From assembly GCF_015624425.1 (NCBI RefSeq), contig NZ_CP049919.1:2604001-2668000 (forward strand): DNA of 64,000 bases, given 5' to 3'. The notes under the pieces were generated by a model. It ran no database searches, had not been told where the DNA came from, and saw only the letters and a list, made by a program, of their open reading frames with translations. The position numbers and the translations under genes were made by a program. Below, one piece after another: positions 25,663 to 34,533 of the stretch (the stretch's first letter is position 1; every line of letters starts with the position of its first letter). Origin of the DNA: Roseateles sp. DAIF2. Lineage in GTDB: Bacteria; Pseudomonadota; Gammaproteobacteria; Burkholderiales; Burkholderiaceae_C.

Positions 25663-26676
25663 TCAGGGGATGTGGCAGATCATGTCGGAGTTCGGGCCGC
25701 AGCGGTTGTTCCAGCTCCAGCTCAGGTTGATCTGCTCATGCAGGCGCACGCTGAAGCTGAGCCCGGGCACGCTGATCTGCAGCAGCAGGTGCTCGCCCTG
25801 CACCGAGTCGTAGCCCGGGTCGCCGGAACCCCATTGGGTGTCCGGCATGATCGCCCCCTTGCCCAGCTGCACCGTGATGCTGGCGTTGCTCAGCAGATAG
25901 GCCAGGTTGTTGTGCACATACTGGCCGATCGCGAAGCGCTGGCCGTTGGGCAGCACGATCTCCTTGTCTACCGGCACCAGCCGGGTCAGGCCGGTCAGCT
26001 GCAGATGGTCGCGGCCATAAAACAACGCCTGGTTGCCCTGGCCCAGGGTGCCCTGCAGGCCCTGCAGCACGCCCTGGTCGATCTGGCCCTCGACCTTGCG
26101 GACGATGTAGTTGCCGACCACCGGCAGGATCCAGCTGAGGTTGGAATCGCAGTCGGTCGACGAGCCGGGCTGGCCGTCCAGCAGGATGCTGTTGGTCGGC
26201 ACCTGGCCGTTGCTGGCGTTGTAGCTGGCACCGACCGTGATGTTGGCCAGCGACAGATGGCTGACGCAGTTGAACTTGATGATGCCCCATTTCTTGCCGG
26301 AGAACTGGGTCCAGGCGTCGTAGCGCAGGCCGCTGAGGGTGCTGCGCATCACGCCGCCGCCCTGCGGGCTGATCTGCAGGCGCAGATCGCCGCTGAGCGT
26401 GCCGCTGCGGAAGTTGACGCCGTTGCTGCTGGCGTAGTTGCGCATGAAGTTGTTCAGGCCGTTTTCCATCTGGGCCGGGATGCCGCGCAGCTCGGAGGCG
26501 GTGCGGGCCAGCGGGCCCCAGGCGTTGTGGTCCTCGCTGTAGCTGAGGCTGCCGCCGCCGTACTGCAGGGTGACGGTGTACTGGCCGCTGACCATCTGCG
26601 GGTCCCAGCCGGCCCAGGCACTCTGGGCCGCCAGGACGCCGAGCGCCAGGCCGAGAAGAGGTTTGTTGCATCGCAT
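25663..26676 (-). CDS. Secreted protein of unknown family, last gene of the tambjamine-like operon
   Basis: 337 residues from ATG 26676. Signal peptide MRCNKPLLGLALGVLAAQSAWA, cleavage before GWDPQM. The mature part is rich in Gly, Ser, Asn and Gln with alternating hydrophobic residues (YTVTLQYGGGSLSYSE, LRLQISPQGGGVM, LLLQISVPGLSFSVRL), suggesting a beta-rich periplasmic, outer-membrane or extracellular protein. Few cysteines (CVSH, TDCDSN, NNRCGPNSDMICHI), possibly disulfide-paired. No family recognised. It is the promoter-distal gene of the operon, 56 bp after the acyl-CoA dehydrogenase gene, so it may act in export, storage or delivery of the pigment; that is inference from position only. 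Confidence 0.6.
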   Translation of the reverse strand: MRCNKPLLGLALGVLAAQSAWAGWDPQMVSGQYTVTLQYGGGSLSYSEDHNAWGPLARTASELRGIPAQMENGLNNFMRNYASSNGVNFRSGTLSGDLRLQISPQGGGVMRSTLSGLRYDAWTQFSGKKWGIIKFNCVSHLSLANITVGASYNASNGQVPTNSILLDGQPGSSTDCDSNLSWILPVVGNYIVRKVEGQIDQGVLQGLQGTLGQGNQALFYGRDHLQLTGLTRLVPVDKEIVLPNGQRFAIGQYVHNNLAYLLSNASITVQLGKGAIMPDTQWGSGDPGYDSVQGEHLLLQISVPGLSFSVRLHEQINLSWSWNNRCGPNSDMICHIP

Positions 26677-26732
26677 GTCGTCGACTCGCTTTCTTTGGGG
26701 TGGTGGTCGTGGGGAAGCAAGCGGGGCTGCGC

Positions 26733-28472
26733 CTACCAGGCGCAGGGCAGGGGGCTGAGCGAAAACAGATGCGGATGGCGCAGCGCGGCCAGCGCGCGCT
26801 GCAGCAGGCGCTCGTCGCGCGCCTCGCAGCCGGCGATCTCCAGCTCGGGCAGGGCCTGGCGCAGGTTCTCCAGCAGCAGGTCGGCGTCGAGGCCACCGCC
26901 GGGGCCGCCGTCGCTGTCTTCCTGCTCCAGCTGCCAGGCCAGCGCCAGCGCGCAGGCATGCCAGAGCCGGGTGTAGTCCTGCGCCAGCGCCAGCACGCGG
27001 CAGCTGTCCAGCGCGCAGCGCTCCTCCCACAGGGCCTGCCGCACGGCATCCAGCCAGGCCTGCAGCCGCCGGTCCAGCCGCTGCAGCGTCGCGGCCAGCA
27101 TCGGTTCGTCCGCAGCGGGTTCGTGCCGCGCGCGCAGCTGGCGGTAGGCCAGCATCAGGCTGTCGCGGCCCTGGCTGGCCAGGCGCAGCGCGCCGGCCTC
27201 GGGCCAGCCGCCGGCCCAGGCGGCCGGGCGCAGCAGCTGGCGCGCCAGCGCGCGCGCGGCCTCGGCGTCGTGAGGGCCGCCCGGCTGCTCCAGCCGCTCC
27301 TGCAGATGCCGCAGCTGGCCGGCCAGCAGGGCCAGGTTGACCTGGGTGCTGCCGTCGAACAGGCTCACCACCTGCAGGTCGCGCTGCATCTTCTGGAACA
27401 TCCCCAGCGCATCGCTGGAGCGCAGGTAATGGCGTGCGCCCAGCACCACGGCCAGCTCGCGCGCGATCGCCTCGCATTCCAGCGGCAGCCGGTACTTGCA
27501 GATCGGCGAGATCAGGCTCAGCTCCTGCGGCAGCAGCGCGATCGCGCGGGTACAGGCCTGCGCCAGCAGGTCGGCGCCCAGCAGGCGCGCATAGCTCTGC
27601 GCCAGCTTGGCGCGGGCGGCCGGGATCTGCGCGACCTGCTTGCCGTAGAGCTCGCGCTGCCCGGCGAAGCCCAGCGTCAGGCGCAGCAGGGTGTCGGTGG
27701 CGCCGAGCGAGAAGCCGGCGCAGAGGATGCGCGAGATCTGCAGGGTCTTCAGCACCGTGCCGATCGCGGGCTCGCCGCGCGGCAGCAGGGCCTCGGCGGC
27801 GGCGCAGCGATGGTCCTGCAGCGTGAAGCCGCTGATGTCGGCGCCGCGGATGCCATGGGTGGCGATCTTGGGCAGGGACTGCCAGGCCGGCGCCGGCGCG
27901 TCCGGGCGCGCCAGGCGCAGCAGCACCAGCTCGCTGCGGCCGTCGGCATGGACCTGGCGCGCCAGCACCGTGGCCGAGGCGCCGCGGCTGCCGTTGTTGA
28001 TCAGCCATTTCTCGCCGCTGAGCCGCAGTTCTTCGCCCTCGGCGCGGACCTCGAACTCGGTGGCCAGGATGTCGCTGCCATGGGCGCGCTCGGTCAGCGC
28101 CAGGCAGGCCAGGCCGCCGGCGCGCAGGCTGGCCGCATGGGCGGCGCGCTGCGCCGGGCTGCCGGCCAGCCAGATCGGGATCGAACCGAGCAGGCTCTGG
28201 CCGAAGGCGACCGCGCAGCTGAGATTGCGGCGCGACAGGATGCGCGACAGCAGCAGCACCCGCTCCGGCTCGTCGAGCCGGCCGCCATCGGCCCGCGGCA
28301 CCAGCTGCTCGAACAGGCCCATGCGCTGCAGGGTCAGCAGCTGGGCCTGCGGGAACAGCTCGCGCTCGTCTTCCTGCAGGCTGGCGCCGAAGTGCAGCAG
28401 CGCGTCGCTGTGACGCGGGTCGCCGAGCAGCTGCTCCCATTGTCTGGCCAGGTTCAGGCTGTCGGCATGCAT
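26733..28472 (-). CDS. Acyl-CoA dehydrogenase-family flavoenzyme (TamP-like acyl chain desaturase candidate)
   Basis: 579 residues from ATG 28472, overlapping the PPTase gene by 19 bp. ACAD fold: LSCAVAFGQSLLGSIPIWLAG, LACLALTERAHGSDI (flavin-contact motif), LSGEKWLINNGSRG, HGIRGADISGF, and FQKMQRDLQVVSLFDGSTQVN near the usual C-terminal motif. The extra 180 C-terminal residues are helical, longer than a standard 380-residue ACAD. In the tambjamine YP1 pathway an ACAD (TamP) desaturates the ACP-bound acyl chain before reduction and transamination; this enzyme is the best candidate here because a separate PigA-like ACAD exists in the same operon. Confidence 0.7.
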   Translation of the reverse strand: MHADSLNLARQWEQLLGDPRHSDALLHFGASLQEDERELFPQAQLLTLQRMGLFEQLVPRADGGRLDEPERVLLLSRILSRRNLSCAVAFGQSLLGSIPIWLAGSPAQRAAHAASLRAGGLACLALTERAHGSDILATEFEVRAEGEELRLSGEKWLINNGSRGASATVLARQVHADGRSELVLLRLARPDAPAPAWQSLPKIATHGIRGADISGFTLQDHRCAAAEALLPRGEPAIGTVLKTLQISRILCAGFSLGATDTLLRLTLGFAGQRELYGKQVAQIPAARAKLAQSYARLLGADLLAQACTRAIALLPQELSLISPICKYRLPLECEAIARELAVVLGARHYLRSSDALGMFQKMQRDLQVVSLFDGSTQVNLALLAGQLRHLQERLEQPGGPHDAEAARALARQLLRPAAWAGGWPEAGALRLASQGRDSLMLAYRQLRARHEPAADEPMLAATLQRLDRRLQAWLDAVRQALWEERCALDSCRVLALAQDYTRLWHACALALAWQLEQEDSDGGPGGGLDADLLLENLRQALPELEIAGCEARDERLLQRALAALRHPHLFSLSPLPCAW

Positions 28473-29212
28473 GACGCGCGGCTTTCGTGATCGGGGTTGT
28501 TGTGGAATGAGTTCTGCCGGCAGGCCCGCACCAGCACGCAGGCCTCCTGGGCATCGAGCCGCAGGCGCACCTCCCAGCGGCAGCCCGGCGGCGGTGCCGG
28601 CCAGGCGCCGGCATCGGCCCAGCGCGGCTGGTCGTCGCGGCTCCAGGCGCGCAGCCGCCAGGCGAGGGCCTGGCCGACGAAGCCGCCGCGGCCCTGGCAT
28701 TTGAAGCGCGCCTCCTTCAGGCACCACAGCAGGGTGCGGGCCGCGGCCTCGCCGCAGCCGAAATGCCGCGCCGTCAGCGCCACCTCCGCCGGCGTCAGCA
28801 GCGCCTCCAGGCTGGCGGCGCCCAGCGCCTCGTGGCTCTCGGTATCGATGCCCAGCGGCAGCGCGGCCGCGGCCGCCACCGCGCGGCGCCGGCTGTGGCT
28901 GATGCTCAGGTGCAGCGCATGGCCCGGGGTGCGCGGCCGGCCCGCCGCGTCGGGCTCGATGCGCAGCGCCGCGTGCGGTGGCGGCGCTGGCGCCAGCAGC
29001 GCGCGCAGCGCGGCCTTGGCGCAGAGCCGCCCGGCCAGCCATTCGCGCCGCCGCTTTGGCAGGCCGTAGGCCGACCAGCGCGCCAGCTCCTGCGGGTGCA
29101 GGTGTTGCGCCAGCCAGTCAGCGGCCGGCGCCTCGGGCAGCGCGTCGAGCGGCAGCTCGAACAGGGGCGGGCCGCCCAGGCGCAGCGCCGTCGGCTCAGC
29201 GCTGGCGCTCAA
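28454..29212 (-). CDS. pigL: 4'-phosphopantetheinyl transferase (Sfp/PigL-like)
   Basis: 252 residues from a TTG at 29212 with GGAG 8 nt upstream, inside the pigK-like gene. Sfp-type motifs: LSISHSRRR, LGIDTES (Mg-binding Asp and Glu) and WCLKEARFKCQG (the W-x-x-KEAxxK motif). It transfers phosphopantetheine from CoA to the carrier-protein serines of this cluster: the PigG-like PCP, the ACP of the PigH-like protein and the ACP of the acyl-AMP ligase. The prodigiosin cluster of Serratia carries a PPTase (PigL) in the same role. Confidence 0.88.
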   Translation of the reverse strand: MSASAEPTALRLGGPPLFELPLDALPEAPAADWLAQHLHPQELARWSAYGLPKRRREWLAGRLCAKAALRALLAPAPPPHAALRIEPDAAGRPRTPGHALHLSISHSRRRAVAAAAALPLGIDTESHEALGAASLEALLTPAEVALTARHFGCGEAAARTLLWCLKEARFKCQGRGGFVGQALAWRLRAWSRDDQPRWADAGAWPAPPPGCRWEVRLRLDAQEACVLVRACRQNSFHNNPDHESRASCMPTA

Positions 29213-29510
29213 AGCCGGGCTCCAGCAGGTGGCCGCCGAACTGGTCGCCCAGCTCGGCCATCTGGCTGAAGCGCTGCACCAGGGTCTGGAACAGCGGCGT
29301 GCGCATGTCCAGGTCGAAAGCCTCGGCGCTGCTGACCTCGACGATCTCGAAGAAGTCCAGCCCGTCGCCGCCCGGGCATTCGAAGACCTGGAAGCGCAGC
29401 ACGCTGGGCAGGTCCTGGCAGGCCCGGTAGTCGACCTCGCGGACCCAGCGCATGAAGGGCGCGCGCTGCTCGGGGGACTTCAGGCGGATGCGGTCGATCA
29501 GGGTCAGCAT
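29196..29510 (-). CDS. pigK: PigK/HapK-like (REDY-family) small protein
   Basis: 104 residues starting MLTLIDRIRLKSPEQRAPFMRWVREVDY, with VLRFQVFECP and DFFEIVEVSSAEAFD, a ferredoxin-like alpha/beta fold of the dimeric-barrel kind. It fits the small REDY/HapK family found only in prodiginine and tambjamine clusters, whose exact role is unsettled (suggested chaperone or helper of bipyrrole synthesis). It overlaps the PigC-like gene by 7 bp and pigL by 17 bp. The family call is from memory of the motif and context. Confidence 0.65.
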   Translation of the reverse strand: MLTLIDRIRLKSPEQRAPFMRWVREVDYRACQDLPSVLRFQVFECPGGDGLDFFEIVEVSSAEAFDLDMRTPLFQTLVQRFSQMAELGDQFGGHLLEPGFERQR

Positions 29511-32293
29511 GGGGCGGGTTCCTTGGTGTCGGTGGCGGGCTCGATCCGCACGGTGCCGCGCTCGCCGTCCACGGTCAGCCAGTCGCCGGTGCGCACGCGG
29601 CTGCTGGCATGGCGGGTGTTGACGACCGAGGGGATGCCGAACTCGCGCGCGACGATGGAGCTGTGCGAGAGCATCGAGCCGATGTCGGTGACGACGCCGC
29701 CGGCCAGCGCGAAGATCGGCGTCCAGGAGGCGTCGGTGAAGGTGGTGACGATGATCTCGCCGGCCTGCAGCTCGGCCGCCTGGCGGCTCAGGTCGTGGAT
29801 CACGCGGGCGCGGCCGCGCACCACGCCATGCGAGGTGCCCAGGCCGGCCAGGCCGTCGCCGCCGGCAGCGGCGGGCGGTGCCGGCTGCGGCGTGCGGGTG
29901 GGCGGCGCGCCGATGAAGGTCAGGGCCGGCTCGCCGGCGCGCAGCCAGGCCTGCTGGCGCCGTCGGCGTGCCTCGATCAAGGGGCGGGCGAAGGCCTGCT
30001 CGGCGCTCAGCTCGCCCTCCAGATAGCCGCGCAGCTGCTCGAAGTCCAGCCAGGCCATCTCGTCCATGTCATGCAGCAGGCCCTGGGCCACCAGGCGCCG
30101 CGTCAGCTCGACCACCACCCGGCGCACCAGCCAGATCGAGGTGATCATGCTCATGCGCGTGTCCTCGCGCAGCCGGCTGCAGCCGCAGTACAGCCGCATC
30201 ACCTGGCGCAGCAGCCAGCGCCGGCGCGGCGTCAGCTCGCGCAGCAGCGCCTCGGTGTCCTGGCCGCGCTGCTGGCCGCTGGCGGCCAACCGCTGGTCGA
30301 CGCCGAAGCCCTGCTGCAGATAGGTCTTGACCATCTGGAACACATAGCAGGGATCGTCGACCCAGCGCGGATGGGTCAGCTCCATCTCCTCGCGTCCGCG
30401 CACGCCGTTGTCGCGCATGAAGTCGGCATAGGCGCCGGTCAGGAAGCGCCGGCCCTCGGGCAGGGCCAACAGGGCACCATGCACCTGTTCCGCGGGCGTG
30501 CGCTGCAGCAGCTCGCGCAGGCCCGGGTGGGCGCACAGGGCCTGGGTCAGGGCCCAGAGGTCGCGCGCCGACTCGACGGTGCGCAGGTTCGACATGTCGC
30601 CCTTCAGCCGGTTCTGCAGATGCAGGCCGCGGCCCGGTAGCCAGGCGCCGCACAGCTCTTCCAGCAGGCCGTAGAGCCCGAAGGCGTTGATGTAGAAGGG
30701 CAGGTAGCCGATGTGCATCGCGCGGAAATAGTCCAGCGCATGGCGCAGCTCGTCGCGCAGGCCCGCCTGGTCCAGCGCGCCGAGGTCCTGGGCGCAGGCC
30801 CGCTCGTACTCGCGCCGGCGTGATTCGATCATCCGGCGCGCGCGGCGCCGCGCGCCAACCAGCTCGCCCAGGGTCTTGCCGAACCAGTAGAGCTGGCTGT
30901 GCAGGCGCTCCAGCCCGTTGCGGCCATGGCGCAGCCCGTAGGGGTTGCGGTAGTCGCTCAGCGACACCTCCTCGCTGGTGAAGCGGTGCAGGAAGGGCGT
31001 CTGGTCCAGGCCGGGCGGCGTCTGCGACAGCAGGTAGGCGGTGTAGGCCACGTTGAGATAGACATGGCCGCGGTGGTAGCCCATGTACTCGTCGGGATCG
31101 CCCAGGTCCAGCAGGCCGATGCCCTTGCCGCATTCGCGGTGCACGCGGTACTGGTAGTAGCGCGCGAAGCTGATGCCCAGCGGACTCATGCGGCCGGTGA
31201 AGATCTCGCCGATGTCCATGCGCGACCACAGGATGCGCGCGTCGCGCTGCGCATCGGGGGCGCCCTGGTGCGGGCCCTCGGGTTCGTCCGGCAGCTCGTC
31301 CAGGGTGGTGATCGGGCGGCTCTGCAGCAGCCACAGCCGCCCGGCCGCATCGAGCGCCCATTCGATGTCCTGCGGGCTGCCCTGCAGGCGGGTGCAGCGC
31401 TGCAGCAGCTCGCCCACCGCATGCCGCGCCGCCTCGGACAGCACCGCCCGCTCGCGCGCCGCGGCCGGCAGCGGCTGCAGCTGGGCCTCGCGCCGCTCGG
31501 GCGACCACAGCAGGGCCGCGGGCTTGTGCAGGATGCGCTGCTCGACCTGGCGCAGGTCGCCGGTCGCCAGCAGATAGGCGTCGCTGACCACGCGGCCCGA
31601 GACCAGGCCCTCGCCCAGGCCCACGCAGGCCTCGATCAAGAGGCGCGGCGCGCCCGGCTGCAGCGGGTCGCGCGCGAAGGCCACGCCGGCCGCGGTGTCG
31701 AAGCCGGCCGGCACCATGCGCTGCACCACCACCGCCATGCGCGCGCCGGCCAGCGCGCCGCCATGCTGGCGCCGGTAGGCCAGCGCGGCCGGGTTGAACA
31801 GCGAGGCCCAGCAGTCGCGCAGCCGCTGCAGCAGCTCGGGCAGGCCCTGCACCTGCAGGAAGCTGTCATGCTGGCCGGCGAAGGAATGGGCCTGGCCGTC
31901 CTCGTCGCAGGCCGAGGAGCGCACCGCCACCGCGCCGGCGCCGAGCGCCTCGTAGGCCAGCGTGATCGCCGCGATCGCCCGGCTCGGCAACTGCACCGCG
32001 CGCAGCTGCTCGGCCATGCGGGCCCAGCGCGCCGCGTCGCCGCTGGCCAGCGCCTCGTCCAGCGCCAGCTGCTGCAATGTTGCGACCTCGTCCAGGCAGG
32101 CGGCCTCGATGCAGAAGCCGTCGGGCACCGGCAGGCCCTGCTGGTGCAGACGCGCCAGGCTGGCGCCCTTGCCGCCCAGCTGCCGCGCATCCGGCTCGGC
32201 GCAGTCGGCGAAGCGGCGCGCCCAGACCGGGGCGGCGTTCTTGTCGCTGCCCAGGCGCTCGGGCGCCGGGTCCAGATTCAGTTCCATCGTCAT
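29504..32293 (-). CDS. pigC: PEP-synthase-like condensing enzyme (PigC/TamQ type)
   Basis: 929 residues, ATG 32293 behind AAGGAG. N-terminal PPDK/PEP-synthase ATP-binding domain (QLGGKGASLARLHQQGLPVPDGF, AVRSSACDEDGQAHSFAGQ, RMVPAGFDTAAGVAFARDP), a long middle region (about 350-780), and a C-terminal PEP-utilising swivel domain with the histidine in GSMLSHSSIVAREFGIP. In prodigiosin and tambjamine pathways this fold does not make PEP; it uses ATP to condense MBC with a pyrrole (PigC) or an alkyl amine (TamQ). Its presence beside MBC genes is the strongest single indicator of the product class. Confidence 0.85.
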   Translation of the reverse strand: MTMELNLDPAPERLGSDKNAAPVWARRFADCAEPDARQLGGKGASLARLHQQGLPVPDGFCIEAACLDEVATLQQLALDEALASGDAARWARMAEQLRAVQLPSRAIAAITLAYEALGAGAVAVRSSACDEDGQAHSFAGQHDSFLQVQGLPELLQRLRDCWASLFNPAALAYRRQHGGALAGARMAVVVQRMVPAGFDTAAGVAFARDPLQPGAPRLLIEACVGLGEGLVSGRVVSDAYLLATGDLRQVEQRILHKPAALLWSPERREAQLQPLPAAARERAVLSEAARHAVGELLQRCTRLQGSPQDIEWALDAAGRLWLLQSRPITTLDELPDEPEGPHQGAPDAQRDARILWSRMDIGEIFTGRMSPLGISFARYYQYRVHRECGKGIGLLDLGDPDEYMGYHRGHVYLNVAYTAYLLSQTPPGLDQTPFLHRFTSEEVSLSDYRNPYGLRHGRNGLERLHSQLYWFGKTLGELVGARRRARRMIESRRREYERACAQDLGALDQAGLRDELRHALDYFRAMHIGYLPFYINAFGLYGLLEELCGAWLPGRGLHLQNRLKGDMSNLRTVESARDLWALTQALCAHPGLRELLQRTPAEQVHGALLALPEGRRFLTGAYADFMRDNGVRGREEMELTHPRWVDDPCYVFQMVKTYLQQGFGVDQRLAASGQQRGQDTEALLRELTPRRRWLLRQVMRLYCGCSRLREDTRMSMITSIWLVRRVVVELTRRLVAQGLLHDMDEMAWLDFEQLRGYLEGELSAEQAFARPLIEARRRRQQAWLRAGEPALTFIGAPPTRTPQPAPPAAAGGDGLAGLGTSHGVVRGRARVIHDLSRQAAELQAGEIIVTTFTDASWTPIFALAGGVVTDIGSMLSHSSIVAREFGIPSVVNTRHASSRVRTGDWLTVDGERGTVRIEPATDTKEPAPC

Positions 32294-32330
32294 GAGGACT
32301 CCTTCGATGCATGCAGGGGGAACGGCCCGC

Positions 32331-33359
32331 TCAGGGCCGTTCGGCCAGAAAGCCGTAATAGCTCTCGCCGGGCAGCAGGCGGCGATGCCGGATATCGCGC
32401 CAGCCGGCGTCGCGCAGCCGCGCCAGCAGCGCGTCGCGCTCGGGCAGGCCGGCGCTGCGCTCGGACAGGCTCCACCACAGGTGCAGCGCGGCGATCGCCG
32501 GGCTGCCGCCGCGGCAGCTGCTGGTCATCAGGAGGCGCCCGCCCGGCGCCAGCAGGGCCGCGACCCGGTCCAGCAGGGCCTCGCGCTGCGCGGCGTCGAA
32601 GTAGTAGAAGTTGTTGTGCAGGGTGATCAGGTCGTAGCCCGGCGTGCCGGCGCCCGGCAGCGGCAGCTCGAACAGGTCGGCCTGGCCGATCGACACCTTG
32701 GACAGCAGGCCCTGCTCCTGCAGATGCCGGCGCGCGCAGACCACCACATCGGCCTGCAGGTCGATCGCCTCCAGCTGCAGCTCCGGCCAGCGCCGCAGCA
32801 TGTAGGCGAGGTAATGGCCGGCGCCGCAGCCGACCTCCAGCACGCGGCGCGGCCGGGCCTGCTCGAAGGCCCAGTCGATCGCCTCCTCGACGAAGGGCTC
32901 GAGGATGCGCGAGGAGCGCGCGATCAGCTCGCCGTCCTGGTCGGCCAGGGTGTAGGGCCGCTGCTCGCGCAGCCGGGTCGGGGCCTGCAGCAGGGCGTCG
33001 AAGTGGTAGCGCGTCACCTCGGTGAACAGGGCGGCGGTGACCTCGTTGCGCGGCCGTGCCAGCAGGCGCGAGAGCCGGCCCTTCAGGTGGTAGCGCTCGC
33101 GCTTGAGCTCCAGCTCGCCGATGCGCACGCCGCAGTCCAGCCAGGCCAGCAGCGCATGGCGCCGCTCCGGCTCGATCTGCAGGGCCTGGGCGATCGCCAG
33201 GCCGTCGCGCGGCGCCTCGTGCAGCAGGCCCAGCACGCCGGCCTGGCCGGCCGCGGTGGCGAAGGCGCTGCGGTACAGGCTCTGCGTCTCGCCGCCCAGG
33301 CGCAGAAAGGACAGGATGCTCTTTTCGAACAGCAGTTTTCGCAAGGTCGCGAGCTTCAT
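32331..33359 (-). CDS. pigF: SAM-dependent methyltransferase (PigF-like O-methyltransferase)
   Basis: 342 residues. An N-terminal dimerisation and winged-helix region (about 1-130) is followed by a class I methyltransferase fold: VLEVGCGAGHYLAYML (SAM motif I, about 170-185), LQLEAIDLQADVV, YDLITLHNNFYYF and LLAPGGRLLMTSS. In MBC biosynthesis PigF methylates the hydroxyl of the bipyrrole (HBC to MBC). It lies directly between the PigC-like and transport genes. A PigN homologue, which assists PigF in Serratia, is not recognisable in the window. Confidence 0.8.
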   Translation of the reverse strand: MKLATLRKLLFEKSILSFLRLGGETQSLYRSAFATAAGQAGVLGLLHEAPRDGLAIAQALQIEPERRHALLAWLDCGVRIGELELKRERYHLKGRLSRLLARPRNEVTAALFTEVTRYHFDALLQAPTRLREQRPYTLADQDGELIARSSRILEPFVEEAIDWAFEQARPRRVLEVGCGAGHYLAYMLRRWPELQLEAIDLQADVVVCARRHLQEQGLLSKVSIGQADLFELPLPGAGTPGYDLITLHNNFYYFDAAQREALLDRVAALLAPGGRLLMTSSCRGGSPAIAALHLWWSLSERSAGLPERDALLARLRDAGWRDIRHRRLLPGESYYGFLAERP

Positions 33360-33375
33360 CGGGTCTCCCTCGTGA

Positions 33376-34533
33376 TCAGTAATGCAGCAGCAGGCTCAGC
33401 TGCAGGACGCGGCCCTGGCGGCGGTACTCGCTGCCCGGGCCGCCGGCCAGCGGCGCGCTCCAGCTGGCGCGCAGCTCCAGCGCCTCGCGCGCCTGCCACT
33501 TCAGCGCTGCCAGACCCTGGGCGCTGGCATCGCTGCCATTGCGCAGCAGCAGCAGGTCCAGCTGCAGCAGCGGATGCAGCTCCCAGCCCAAGGTGCCGGC
33601 CAGGTAGTGCCGCCCGCCACCCAGCCGCGGCAGCGCGCGCGCCGCGGGCTCGCTCTGCTGCAGCAGCTCCACGCCCAGCACGCGGCGCGGCGCGAGCCGG
33701 TACTGCGCGCCGAGCAGCAGGCGGCGCTGCCAGTCGGCCCCCGCGGCCCGGTCGTCGCGGTGCAGCAGCAGCTCGGCGTACCAGTCGCCGCCCAGCCAGT
33801 CCAGGCGCTGCGCACCCAGGCCCAGCAGGCGCTGGCCGCTGCGGCCGGCCAGCCAGAGCTGGCCCAGCGCCTGCTCGCCCTGCCAGGCCAGGCCCTGCTG
33901 CCAATGCGCGGAGCGGCCGGCGTCGGGGGCCTCGCGGCGCAGGCTGATCAGGCTCTGGCTTGCCAGGCCCGGGCCCAGCTGACGCTCCAGCCACAGCGCA
34001 TCGACGCCGGGCTTGTAGAGCCGCTCCAGATCGGTGGGCTGGAAGGGCGCATGCAGGTCCAGCACCGACCACAGCCGGCCCAGGCCGCGGCTGATCGGCT
34101 GCCGGCCCAGGCTGTACTGCCAGTGCGCGTCGCGGCCCTCCAGATAGGCCCAGTCCAGCTGCAGGCTGGCCGCCTCGCGGGCGCGTCGCCGCGGCCGCGG
34201 CGTCTGCCAGCCGCGCTCGCTGGCGGCCGGCTCCAGCCAGGCCCAGCCCTCGGGCCGGCGGCTGCGCCACAGCCCGCCTTCCAGATGCGCGACCCAGCGC
34301 GGCGAACGCAGCTCGCCGGCGCCGGATTCGGCCTGCAGGCGCAGCTGCGCATTGGCCAGGCGCTGCCCCGGCACCGGTTCGCCGGACAGCTGCAGCCCGC
34401 GCAGCCAGAGCAGGGCGCCGGTCTCGATGCCGGATGCCTCGCCCGTCGGATCGGCCGGTTGCGCGCCCAGGCCCGCGGCGGCCAGCAGCAGGCCCGGCAG
34501 CAGCAGCGCCGGCCGCCATTCAGACCACCGCAT
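33376..34533 (-). CDS. Predicted outer-membrane beta-barrel protein of the export set
   Basis: 385 residues with an N-terminal signal (LLLPGLLLAAAGLGAQ). The mature chain alternates polar and hydrophobic residues in many 8-12 residue strands (WQYSLGRQPISRGLG, YAELLLHRDD, RRLLLGAQYRLAP, LQLDLLLLRNG) and ends in an aromatic residue (LLLHY), the usual beta-barrel C terminus. It overlaps the ABC ATPase gene by 14 bp. Together with the LolCDE- and LolA-like genes it may form a path for the lipophilic product to or across the outer membrane. No named family recognised. Confidence 0.6.
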   Translation of the reverse strand: MRWSEWRPALLLPGLLLAAAGLGAQPADPTGEASGIETGALLWLRGLQLSGEPVPGQRLANAQLRLQAESGAGELRSPRWVAHLEGGLWRSRRPEGWAWLEPAASERGWQTPRPRRRAREAASLQLDWAYLEGRDAHWQYSLGRQPISRGLGRLWSVLDLHAPFQPTDLERLYKPGVDALWLERQLGPGLASQSLISLRREAPDAGRSAHWQQGLAWQGEQALGQLWLAGRSGQRLLGLGAQRLDWLGGDWYAELLLHRDDRAAGADWQRRLLLGAQYRLAPRRVLGVELLQQSEPAARALPRLGGGRHYLAGTLGWELHPLLQLDLLLLRNGSDASAQGLAALKWQAREALELRASWSAPLAGGPGSEYRRQGRVLQLSLLLHY

